From Plantago ovata (taxonomy: Eukaryota; Streptophyta; Magnoliopsida; Lamiales; Plantaginaceae), in contig CM051456.1 in NCBI GenBank assembly GCA_028274465.1, forward strand, positions 91,994,753 through 92,058,752: DNA of 64,000 bases, in the 5' to 3' direction. Positions 1 through 9,759 of this stretch are shown here, one piece after another. The first letter of the stretch is position 1. The number at the start of each line of letters is the position of its first letter. Below the pieces are notes generated by a model, which worked only from the letters and a program-made list of their open reading frames with translations, was not told the origin of the DNA and made no database searches. The position numbers and the translations under genes were made by a program.

Positions 1-278
1 AACATTGGATGAGTTTCATCCTGACTTCAGTGGCCATCTCTGTGCCAATTTTTGTGACCTTGTCGGCACTTCCTTCGACAATTTGGATTTCTTCTAGGGC
101 TTCTCTTGCTTCAATTTTGTTTTCCTCAAAGAATTTCTTCTTTTTGGAAGAGGGTGGGACTGGTGGAATCACTTGATACTCCTCGAGCTCCTTAACAGCT
201 CCTACTAGAGTATCGTCGTCTTTCTTCATGGTTGCTTTTCTTCGCCTAAGTGACGGACTTGGCTTTTTTGATTTTCTC
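1..278 (-). CDS. Start of the E1 pol region, cut by the window edge
   Basis: The minus strand downstream of gag-protease encodes a Lys-rich segment and then EIQIVEGSADKVTKIGTEM. That matches the conserved stretch lying just before reverse transcriptase in Tat and Athila elements, where the usual form resembles VEGDP-TRIG-L. The RT itself would lie beyond position 1. Only the pre-RT part can be seen. Confidence 0.6.
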
Positions 279-3092
279 TTAACTCGCCGAACCGTGTAGA
301 AACGATTGTGCATTGTGGACAAGGGGAGTCTCCTCGGATGGCTGCCCGAGGTCGGGTTCTCCAATGGCAACCCTTGAAGTGAACTTGGCTGACAGAGTGT
401 AGCATTCCCATGCTTCTCGTATGTCTCCTACTTCTTGTCCGATTCCCAAAGGAGTAGGGAATTTCAGCTTGTTGTGGACCGTGGACACTACGGCTCGGAA
501 TTGAGAGAGAGCAGGTCGGCCTAGGACTGCGAAATAATCAAATGGCATATCGACCACCACAAAAGGAACTTGTTGGGTTACCCTTCTAGGAGCGGTACCC
601 ATTGACACTGTGAGGTTGATCATTCCGAGCGGCATGACAGGTTGTCCTCCGAATCCTACCAATGCGCTCCTCACTTCTCTGAGCCCTTCCCTTGGGTTCA
701 TGTGCATCCTTTTCAAGGTTCCGGTGAAAATCAAGTTTGCCGAGCACCCGGTATCGACGAGGATTCTACCCAACTTGTAGGATTGAACATCCAATGACAC
801 TACAAGTGGGATGCAAGGATCATAGATGTTGCCTCCCCCAGCATGCTTCAGAGGTATCTCGCTATCATCGAAAGAGATAACGTTGGTTCCCGGTCGCGCG
901 GCTTGAGCATACTTTACATCTCGGACCCTGAGGTTGTCCGCCGTAATTTCCCTTTGATTGCGAGTGTCGCCGCCGGCGGGCCCTCCCGCAATTGTGAGAG
1001 TGCGGATGCTTCCATTTACAGGGCGGTTCTCATAATTGTTGTAATTATGGATGTCGTCGTCCTGAGGGTTTCCTTGGTAGGGTTGCTCGCTCCCAGTTTG
1101 AGGAGGTGGGGGCAGGAGTGCCAGAGGTTCCTCCTTCCGGATGTAGTTAACCAATTGACCGTTACGTATCATCCTCTCGATTTCGTTCTTGAGCTCGACA
1201 CACTCATCGGAGGTGTGCCCTTTCCCTTTGTGAAACTTGCAAAATTTTTCCGAGTTCTTGTTCCTTTGATTTTCCTTAATCGGGGGTGGCCACGAGACGT
1301 CTAGCTTCCTCGAGACTATATAGTTCAAGATGTCGGATCTTGGCCTATTCAAGTCTGTGTAGTTGCTATATCGTCTTGGAGGTGACCTTCTGGGAGGAGA
1401 CCTCCTGTCTCTAAAATCATTTCTTGAGTTGCCCTCCTTGATCAACCCAAACTTTTGCTCTTTCCTTTGCTTCCCGGGATTTTGGGGTCGAGGAGGGTAC
1501 TCCTTTTCTTTTTCTTTTTCTTTCCCTTTTTCCTTGGGAAGATTGATTCTCACGGTGACCGTTCTTCGGAATTCCTCAGCTTCGAGGAAGTCCTTGCAAA
1601 CTTTGGCAAGTTGCGCTTCATTCTCTATACACGATGCTGAGAGTACATCTTGGAATCTGATGTTGGTAGTGTTACCATACAAGTATTCCTTCCTCTCATT
1701 GATCGAGTGATCCTCGACTTGGAGGGCTGCTTCATGAAAGCGGTTGATGAAGTCCCTCAAGTCTTCGTTGTTTCTCTGGACAATTTCGGCCAAGTACCTC
1801 ACCCGTCTCTTGGCGTTCATCACTTTCTCGAAACGCTTAGAAAACTCCTTACAGAGATCTCTATAAGATTTGATGGATCGGTGAGGGAGGCGCGACCACC
1901 ATTTCATTGCTTCCCCGGAAAGGTTAGCCGGGAAGAGGAGTGCCTTAGTCCTTGAGTCATGACCGTAGGCATCCATTTTGGTGCCAAATCTTATCAAGTA
2001 GTCCTTCGGACAACTTGTTCCATCATAGCTTTCGAAGGTGGGAAAGCCTCTTTCAATCTTGGCTTGGTGGTTCCTGATCTCATCGCACAAAGGGCTCGGA
2101 TCTTGGTCTTGCTCTCTCTCTTGGACGGTTCCTCGAAGAGTTTCTATCTGAGCGTCAAGTGCGAATTTCCTCGCGTTGAGTTCCTCCAGAGTGAGCCTCC
2201 TCCCCGTGGTCGGATCGACCAGGGGGGTTACCTCAGCTACTGTTCTGAATGCTTGATTCTCTTCCACCGCTTCTTGTTGGTTTTGAGGAGTTACCTGGTT
2301 GGGGGTAACTTGATTGGGGAGAGCGGGTGGTGTAGCGACCACTTGAGCTCTATTTTCTTGTTGTGCTACATTTTGCAATGATGCCCTTATTCTTCTATCG
2401 ATCAGGTCTCTTAAATCATCCGGGGCACCTTGTGGTCCTAACCTTGATTGGATTCTTGATGGTCCAAGTCGAGATTGGATCGGCCTGGTGTTGGCTCTCG
2501 AATGTGCTTCATCCTGTGCAACAGGTGCTCTTCCTTGGGATTGGCGAGGAGCGACCAAGGTGGCCCGAGGTTGCTCTTGCGCCGGTGCTTGTGGTTCTCC
2601 TGGAGCTTGTATCTCGGTATTAACCCTAATAGCCTCATTACCTCCGACATATCCTTGTAAAGTAAGGAGGAATAGACCGTATTGAGCTTCGCCCATCCCG
2701 AAATCTGATGGTCGGACGACACGTCCATCAGGAAGGGTGAAGGTCAATGCGGCCGGTTGAGGAGGATTCACTGCCGCGGGAGGTTGGTTAATTGCTACCG
2801 GATGAGGCTGCCCCCTGGACTCGACGTTGTTTGCGACTCTCAAAGCTCCATAGGCGTTTCCTACCGGGACTCCTTGCGGGTTATTTTCCCCCGATGTTTC
2901 ATTTTGGGAGTGGGTGACATTAGTAAATGCCCCCTCCGTGTAATCCCGGTTCCTTGCAACATTGTTATTTCTTGGCTCCCTCGGAACACCCTCCGTTCCT
3001 CCTCCGCGACCGTTATTAGAGGGACGGCCTCTAGGTCGAGGAGGATTTGCGGGTGGTGCATTAGCAAGACGGTTGCTTCTTCTGGGAGGCAT
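279..3092 (-). CDS. gag-protease polyprotein of E1 (fossil element)
   Basis: A continuous 937-residue frame begins with MPPRRSNRLANAPP. A basic, Gly/Pro-rich and low-complexity N-terminal third is followed by a retrotransposon gag (capsid-like) domain at about residues 345-470, which contains AMKWWSRLPHRSIKSYRDL. A charged linker with KEKEKEKE and RRSPPRR follows. A zinc-knuckle-like CKFHKGKGHTSDEC lies near residue 635 and a retropepsin-type aspartic protease with ILVDTGCSANLIF near residue 810. Gag packages the element RNA and the protease matures it. The start lies about 70 bp downstream of the primer site. The family is sure; exact domain limits are by eye. Confidence 0.88.
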   Translation of the reverse strand: MPPRRSNRLANAPPANPPRPRGRPSNNGRGGGTEGVPREPRNNNVARNRDYTEGAFTNVTHSQNETSGENNPQGVPVGNAYGALRVANNVESRGQPHPVAINQPPAAVNPPQPAALTFTLPDGRVVRPSDFGMGEAQYGLFLLTLQGYVGGNEAIRVNTEIQAPGEPQAPAQEQPRATLVAPRQSQGRAPVAQDEAHSRANTRPIQSRLGPSRIQSRLGPQGAPDDLRDLIDRRIRASLQNVAQQENRAQVVATPPALPNQVTPNQVTPQNQQEAVEENQAFRTVAEVTPLVDPTTGRRLTLEELNARKFALDAQIETLRGTVQEREQDQDPSPLCDEIRNHQAKIERGFPTFESYDGTSCPKDYLIRFGTKMDAYGHDSRTKALLFPANLSGEAMKWWSRLPHRSIKSYRDLCKEFSKRFEKVMNAKRRVRYLAEIVQRNNEDLRDFINRFHEAALQVEDHSINERKEYLYGNTTNIRFQDVLSASCIENEAQLAKVCKDFLEAEEFRRTVTVRINLPKEKGKEKEKEKEYPPRPQNPGKQRKEQKFGLIKEGNSRNDFRDRRSPPRRSPPRRYSNYTDLNRPRSDILNYIVSRKLDVSWPPPIKENQRNKNSEKFCKFHKGKGHTSDECVELKNEIERMIRNGQLVNYIRKEEPLALLPPPPQTGSEQPYQGNPQDDDIHNYNNYENRPVNGSIRTLTIAGGPAGGDTRNQREITADNLRVRDVKYAQAARPGTNVISFDDSEIPLKHAGGGNIYDPCIPLVVSLDVQSYKLGRILVDTGCSANLIFTGTLKRMHMNPREGLREVRSALVGFGGQPVMPLGMINLTVSMGTAPRRVTQQVPFVVVDMPFDYFAVLGRPALSQFRAVVSTVHNKLKFPTPLGIGQEVGDIREAWECYTLSAKFTSRVAIGEPDLGQPSEETPLVHNAQSFLHGSAS

Positions 3093-3160
3093 ATTCGTGA
3101 AGTGTCACGAGGAGGAAAGTGGCTCGACCAGTAGGGCAAGGAATGGCCTTTCGTGTCGTT

Positions 3161-3179
3161 TCCCACAGACGGCGCCAAA
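3161..3179 (-). other. E1 primer-binding site
   Basis: The minus strand reads TTTGGCGCCGTCTGTGGGA directly after the LTR end. This is the usual form of the tRNA primer site in Tat-type gypsy elements. It fixes both the orientation and the LTR boundary. Confidence 0.8.
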
Positions 3180-3933
3180 TGTTGAAGGGTAATTCGTGTT
3201 TCTTTCTAAGTTCGCAATGAGTCGCTATTCTAAGTCATTCTAGTTCTTCTTCTTGTAGTGTTCCCTTAAGGTAGGAAATGAGCCTTCTCGTAGCTTCCTC
3301 GTACCTGAAATAGACTAGAGGGGGGGTTAGTGTCTCTTGCCCGGTCTGTAAGGTATCAGACCGGAGAGGCGACTTTACGAGTAGGGAGTCGTGAGGCTTC
3401 CCTAGTAAGAGTAGTGAAAGTGGTGCTCGGGTGACGTAGTTAATGCTTACTGTTGGAGAGTAAATGAGGCCCTTTTATACTTGAGACCCTTCAGCTTCCG
3501 GTCATGTAGGATCACGCCACGTGTACGGCTAGGATTGAGGCCTTCCTCGGCCCAGGCCCATTAAGGAGGTCCGTGGGCCTTGGCCCAGGAGAGCACCCAT
3601 GGCTGGTCGCTCTGCGGTCCTCGTGCCTTCCTTGTGCGTGGGTGATGCGAGTAGTGTCCTGCTCAGTTTCTGTCAAGGAGCGTTACCTTGACGTAAGGCC
3701 TCCTCGAGCCCGAGAGAGATGCTCCTCGAGCCCACTGGCAGCTTTGTCCTTGAGAGGAGCTTATTTTGAGGGTTGTCCTCCCAGTGATGGTCGGACCCTA
3801 TGTTGGTCGATCCACACCTTAGTGACATACTTGGGTGTGGTTGTGCCCCTTGAGGGACGGCCTATGATGCTTCGTCGCGCTCTTAGACCGCTCCAGTTCG
3901 TACATGCGGACTGGACATATTTCAACCCTAACA
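3180..3933 (-). repeat. E1 5' LTR
   Basis: On the plus strand the LTR starts TGTTGAAGGG next to the primer-binding site and ends CAACCCTAACA, giving TG...CA termini and a length of about 754 bp. Sirevirus S1 sequence resumes directly at 3934. The partner LTR is outside the window, so age cannot be read from LTR divergence. Confidence 0.85.
3472..3479 (-). promoter_or_regulatory. TATA box of the E1 LTR
   Basis: TATAAAAG on the minus strand inside the 5' LTR, about 290 bp from the LTR edge that faces gag. It is the only good TATA match I see in this LTR and fits the expected U3/R position. Transcription itself is inferred. Confidence 0.55.
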
Positions 3934-6900
3934 GTTTTATCAAATCTGGTTCTTGTCTATAAGTCTTACCAATGGCAGTTCTTCTTACTGAGACCTCAAG
4001 GTTCAACCATCTCCCAGCAATATTTCTTGGGAGGGATTCTTCCCTTTGCTTTCTTTGGACCTTGAGTTCAATCCATTTGAACATTTGATTCAGAATGGCT
4101 GTAGGAAAGAACTCATTTACCAGCAAGTCTTCCAGCTTTAGGATCCAGCAACCATGAATGTTTCTGATCACATTCTGAGTGGTTTCATTATTGCTGGTCT
4201 TTGTATATTCAATGCCGGAGCCAATAGCAATGCTGGCCAGCCTTTTCTCTTCCTGTCTTTGCCTTCTTCTTCTAGATTTAGCATTGTCTTGAACTCTTGC
4301 TGAAGAGTCAGACGAAAAATGCCTTGAGTGGCCAGACGGAGTTATGGCTGTTAAGGGTCTAGCTCTTATGGCTTGAGCTATTTTTTGATTGTCATCATCT
4401 TCTTCATCATCTTCATTCAGATTGTGATGACTTTCATTGTGACAGAAATCTTGAGTTTCAACAGCGGTTTTTCTCTTTTTGGTACTTGCTGAATTTAACT
4501 CAGTTTCTGCTTGTCTTTTAGAACTTTGCTCTCTTTCAGCAAGAGGTTGTAGTGGAAGTGGCGCATCAGCAGCAGTAGTAGGAGGGGTTTGATTGCTTTT
4601 TCTTGTCTTCTTTTCCCCCTTAGACATGGATTGCAACATCGGAGTGATGTGCAGAGAATAAAACTCATTGCAATTTTCAGCAAGAGTGTTGAGACTGTTA
4701 TACTTCATGATGATTTCTTGTTGATCAGAGTTCATTGTTGCTAACTCTTTTTGAATATTCATCATGTTCTCTTCATGTCTTTTCTCTGTTGCGGCCTTCT
4801 CATCCATAATAGTCTGAGCTTTGACAAGAGCACTTTTTGCCAGTAAGAGAGCTTGACTTACATCTTCTTCATAGCTCTGGTGATAAAGACTGATGTCTTT
4901 CTGAGCTATGGTTAAAGTTGTAGTGCGTCTCAGCACCGTAGCCAATATTTTACCAATGTCAAGTGGGCTCTCAGCAAGCAATGCCTCATCTTCAGCTTTG
5001 CAGGCTTCATGGACTTTCTTTAGTGCGAGAATTCTGGGAGTAAACTCCTCAACTCTTGGGAACGGCACTAAATTAGGTGTCAAGGAGTGCGCCTTAAGTT
5101 CAGTAGCAAACTGATCATCTTGTAAAAGCAACTCAGCCCTTAATGAATCTCCTTCATAGCTTAGATAATTGGGAGGAGGAATCTGAACGACTTTTGGGTC
5201 TCGCTTGGATTGTTCATCATCATTTTCTGACAAGTCGTCATCATCCTCAGATTCATCAAGTTGAGCGACTTTGGAGCCTTCGTCAGTAGCTTCACTTCCT
5301 TTTTGTTGAGTGGTTGCTGATGGCAACGCTTCAGACTCAACGACTGGAGTTTCACCAGTAGATAGTTGTTTCAATTGAGTTTATGGCTCAATTACTGGAG
5401 TTTCGCCAGTAGTTAGTTTTAATTGAGTAGTTGCTGAGGGAAACGTTTGAGACTCAATAACTAGAGTTTCGCCAGTAGTAAATGGAAGGGATGGAACTTC
5501 CTTTGATTTTGGTCTTGAAGATTCACCAATTTCCAGATCCTGCGTATGCCTTGCATGGATCACGAGACTATTTTGTAGAGCTCGTTGGTAATCTTCATCT
5601 TCTTCATCCTCGTCTTCAAGGTTTTCTTCAGTAACCTTGGCATCAGAAACTGGACTCTTGCCATTTTTCAAGGCAGCCCTTTTTCTGGCATATTCTTCTT
5701 CAGTATCAGCACCTTGTACAGGTGCTTGATTTTCAGTAGCAGGAGGAGGTTGAGATTCATGCTGAGGTTGTGGTTGTTCAGCTTGCTGATTTTCTTGTTG
5801 AACATTTTCAGCAACTGTCAACTTTAGGCCTCCAGCATCAGGACTTGGACCTTGATTGTCATCATCATCGTCTTTCTTGTCCTTGGAATCTTTCCCTTCA
5901 TCATCACTGGGATCAGTGGGAATGTTCTCATCTTCTTCTTCTTCTTCATCATCTGTCAGAATGACTAGCTCAACATGCTTGTATAAAGCAACACTTGTCA
6001 CTTCCTCTTCCTCAGTTAATTTGTGGGGATCAGCCACCACAGGAACAAAAAGACCTTTGAGCATCACAACTTGTTCAGCTGGAGAGGCACTCTTAAATTT
6101 GGCCTTCATATTCTCTCTGATTTGAGCAATCAGATTTGAGCTCATTTGCTGAGAATGTGTCATTTCTTCAGGAAGGATGGAGTGGACAAATGTTTCGAGC
6201 TTTAACAGTGAAGATCTCTTTTTCTCATTTGAGAGATGAAGGTGAAGATCTGAGAAGTCCATTCTCCTATATCTTTGCCAGTTGCTGACGGACTTAGCAA
6301 CCCTTGAAGTTGTCCTCTTGAAGCTCAAGTAAAGTTCTTCAGAACTTACTTGCTGATCTTCAGTGATGAGTACCACTTCAGTGGTCTCCTTTTGAGCCTG
6401 AAAAAGAATTTTATTTAGATCAGGATTGGTTTGGAAAATTGTTTTAGAGTTTAAGTCTGAAAGATGATTTACCGGCTGAGAGTCAGCAAGCTCATGTAGT
6501 ACAATTTCCATTCCATGAGAAGCTTGAGTAGCATCCTCCATTTGTTCATCCTGAAATAAATTAAAATTAGACACAAGTACTAAGCTGTCAAACTTACTTT
6601 TTATACCAAAATTATTAACTACCTGCTGAGCAGGGAGTGTTGGTTCTGGTGCAGAGGCTTCAACAACCATCTGACTTGCATCTTGAGAAGTCTGTAGAGA
6701 AAGAATAATTTTAGCAAAAGAACAATTTTCAGAAATTGAAGTTTTACTGATGGTTGAATTAACTACCTGCTGAAGAAGGACAGGTTGTGGCTCAGCCCTT
6801 TCAGCATTAACAGTTTCTTCAGCTTCTGGGACTGTTTCTTCAGCAGACTTCTGATTTTGCTCTAACTGAGAAAGCTGTGCGGTTTCAGCAATCTCCCTTG

Positions 6901-8845
6901 TCTCTGAAATGACAAGTTGAGCAGAAGCATCTTGACCTTTAAGCTCACTGCTTGTCATGAAGAGATCAATTGACTTGTTGGATGATTCTTCAATCTCCAA
7001 CTCCATTTGTTTGCTTAAATCTTCCAGTACAAGCTGGACTTTGTCAATTGAGGTCTTGGGTGAACTTGGGCCAGTATTCTCAGCATCAAGAGATGCGTCT
7101 TTGAATAATGCTTCTTGAGTTTCAGCAACTTCAGGAACAGGAACCATTGCTATTTCAGCAACTGGTCCATCAGCAAGCTGGGTTTCAGCAACTTGATGAG
7201 TTGCTTGTTCAGCAACCATCTCTTCAGCAGCATCAGCGAGTGCCGCTCTTTGCAGATCAGCAGCAATTTCGCTTGCTGGTTCCATAGTTGGATCATTTGG
7301 AATATCTACAATGTAGATATCTGGGACTTGGGCAGGAATTTCATTTCCACTGCCTTGAGGTCTGTTCTCAGTAGAGTTATCAACGTTAAGTTGATTGTTG
7401 AAGGCTTCCGCAAACACTTCAACATTGCTGATATATGTTTCAGTAATTATTTCAGCAACATCTACTGGCAAATGCATTTCAGCATTTGTCTGGGAATTGA
7501 CTGAGGAGTCTTGGACATTAGGGACTGACTGAGAAGTCAGTGTCTTCTTTCTTTTGTTACTTGTCCGTTTCCTCTTAGGTACGGGATTTGCTGATGACGC
7601 TGCAGTCTGAGTGTCATCATCAGCTTTCCTCTTTTTCTTTTTAGATTTCTCCAGTTTCCCAGAGTCATCTATTGTTGCATTTTCAGCAACGACTGTTGTA
7701 CACGTACCTTGTTGATTTTCTACAGCAGTTTCATTTGTGTTACCACCACCAACAACAGTTTCATCTCTAAGTTGCTGAGTGGTAACATCTGCAGCTGTTG
7801 TATACCTTTCTTACTGGCTTGTGCTAACAACATTTGCAGTTGTTGTCTTTTTGGATTTCTTTCCAGCAATCTTAGGTACATTCTGCTTGTAGAAAGATCT
7901 TCCCACATTGCACACAGATTTCTTGATTGGGACTGGGTTTCTTAGCTGAATCCTGAAATATTCAAGGATATAACATATCTTGATTCCATACATAACTGGA
8001 AAGGAAGGTGAGACCTTGTTGTCTTCTACCTTTACCTTAAACTTAGTAACACAATCAACAAGCCTGTTGAAAATGTACTTAGCCCAGTTAAGTTCCGATT
8101 TATTTTCATAGATATGCATCAGCAATGGCCATCTTCTCAGGCCTACTTGGTCAATTCCTCCAACTTGGGAGTCAAGAACTTTAATGAGTAGCAGAGCTAC
8201 TAGACCAAGTGAATGGCAGAGATGCTTTCTCTTAACGTGCTTTGTCCAAGTCACGGGAGCAATCTCGCCTTTCTTCATCTTTGCATTTCTGACGTCACTG
8301 TAGAAAGCTTCAATTTCTTCGTCAGAAGCAGTGACGTCATCTTCAGTTCCAGTGGTTGGAATCTGAAAAATCTCCGCTAAATCAATCCATTTCAGGACGA
8401 TTTGCGTGTTCTGAACATAAGTAAGGATCACTTTTTCAGTGACTCCATTACTGTCTGTAAGGGACTGGATTTCTGCATTGTTGTAGAATTCCATGGTATC
8501 AATCATGCTCACTTGCTTAGTGCGAGCAGAGATAAAGTTCATGAGGCCTTGCTGCTTGATGAACTCAAGCGCCTCTTCATTTTGGTCATCAACTTCTTGT
8601 TCATAAAAGTACCTAATGTACTTTTCTTTTGCAAACCCTCCCCATTGCATCAACATCTCACACTTTGTAGTGTCAAGATATGACGGAGGCATAGGTTTTA
8701 TAGTGATTCGGTCATTTTTCAACACGACTTTCGTTGTGTCTGGGGCCAGAGAAGTCACCGGAGCAGTCACCGGAGTAGTGCGTGTTTCAGCACTATCAAC
8801 CTTTGACGATTTTGAAGACTTTGATAACTGTCTCTTGGGAGCCAT
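3934..8845 (-). pseudogene. S1 envelope-like region, broken
   Basis: It starts MAPKRQLSKSSKSSK at 8845. The first ~300 residues form a conserved module (MQWGGFAKEKYIRYFYEQ, TKHVKRKHLCHSLGLVALLL, VGGIDQVGLRRWPLLMH) that S2, S3 and the duplicated pieces share. A Lys-rich nuclear-type segment follows. After that come long acidic, Ala/Glu-rich low-complexity stretches, a small repeat built on TTGETPVIE, and a C-terminal part truncated by E1. Three ~75 bp GT...AG segments look like introns. I see no clear signal peptide or transmembrane helix, so envelope-like rests on position only. Broken, a few breaks. Confidence 0.7.
6398..6766 (-). other. Three intron-like segments in the S1 envelope-like region
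   Basis: Segments at 6692-6766, 6551-6622 and 6398-6472 (minus-strand order) begin GTAGTTAA, GTAGTTAA and GTAAATC and end CTACAG, TTTCAG and TTTCAG after pyrimidine-rich tracts. They are AT-richer than the Glu/Ala-rich flanks and 72-75 bp long. S2 has the same three at equivalent places; the last is 22310-22384, also 75 bp. Splicing is known in envelope-class plant elements, but here it is inferred. Because the lengths are multiples of three, they could also simply be coding. Confidence 0.45.
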
Positions 8846-9759
8846 TTCTTATATAGAGCAAGAAAGATTGTACGAAAAGAGATAGTTTGCTTTTTGACCG
8901 GAGGTACAGTAGTTTCAGGCTAGAAATTGCAGAGAAAGGAAATGTGAGTTAAAGAATTTTGTCATTTCTCTAACTCCTTCTTTATATAGTGTCTCTGGTG
9001 TGTGAGAAACTCAATCGATTTGAGCTCTCAGCAAGGGTAAAACAGAGAAACACTGGAGATAGTGGAGCCTTTGCATTGAATGCGTAGTGGCCCACTAACT
9101 AAAACCGTCAGAGCACTCTCTCTCTTTGTTTTGTTAGCCGTTAGATTAATAAATCCTTTTAATCAGTGGCCACGATTGAATTTCATGTCATGATTTATTG
9201 CGAGTTTATCTGTGCCAGCTTAACGTCACAAATTGATTTTACGGAGTAAAAAGGGATAGATTGCTTGCTGAAATAGACAAGAATCTTTTCAGCGAGTTTG
9301 AATTAACAATCTGGTTACTTGCTGAAAGTTCCCCCTTACTTAGATATCTCATATTTTCTAAGTTTAAAAGACATTTCTGATTTCCCGTATCAGTAAATTC
9401 TTTTGTATTTGAGACATCCTTTGGTAAAATCTGAGAGATGAGCTTTGCTCTTTTTCTAAGTTTCCGTCTCAGAACATTCCTTTGATAATTGAATACCTGT
9501 TTCAGTATCTTTTGATTGTCTGAGTACCCGTCTCAGCAATCCTTAAGCTCTTTCACTTACTGAGTGCCTGTCTCAGCAAATGATCAAGTTTCCTAACAAA
9601 TACCTGTTTTGAAGGAATTACTTGCTGAATGCCTGTTTCAGCAATCATGTTGTGACTTATCATTTCTTAGAAGAAATCAGTGATTTGGTCTTTTGGACAG
9701 GAATACTTTGGCTTGCTGAATACCTGTTTCAGCATACTGCCAAGTGTATCCTTTATTGA
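8846..9759 (-). other. S1 spacer between pol and the envelope-like region
   Basis: About 0.9 kb without a gene. The pol-proximal part (about 9470-9735) carries several copies of a hairpin unit of the form TTGCTGAATACCTGTTTCAGCA (core ~20 bp) with variants. The part next to the envelope-like region resembles a promoter: TTTGCATTGAATGC at 9070-9083, CCGTTAGATTAA and ACGTCA elements, and a TATA box at 8991-8998. S3 keeps the same layout at 38416-39304. Confidence 0.6.
8991..8998 (-). promoter_or_regulatory. Conserved TATA box upstream of the S1 envelope-like region
   Basis: TATATAAA on the minus strand, about 146 bp upstream of the envelope-like start codon. S3 has the same box at 38472-38479, surrounded by conserved sequence. 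I infer an internal promoter; the sequence cannot prove transcription. Confidence 0.45.

Larger units (their letters stand above)
1..3933 (-). mobile_element. Ty3/gypsy element of the Tat lineage (E1), partial
   Basis: One LTR, a primer-binding site, a long gag-protease frame and the start of pol are visible; the rest lies beyond the left edge. The lineage call rests on the TTTGGCGCCGTCTGTGGGA primer site, the CHHC-type gag knuckle and the pre-RT motif VEGSADKVTKIGTEM. It is inserted in the envelope-like region of Sirevirus S1, so it is the youngest layer of the left stack. The visible part looks largely whole. The target duplication cannot be tested because the other end is outside the window. 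Confidence 0.88.
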
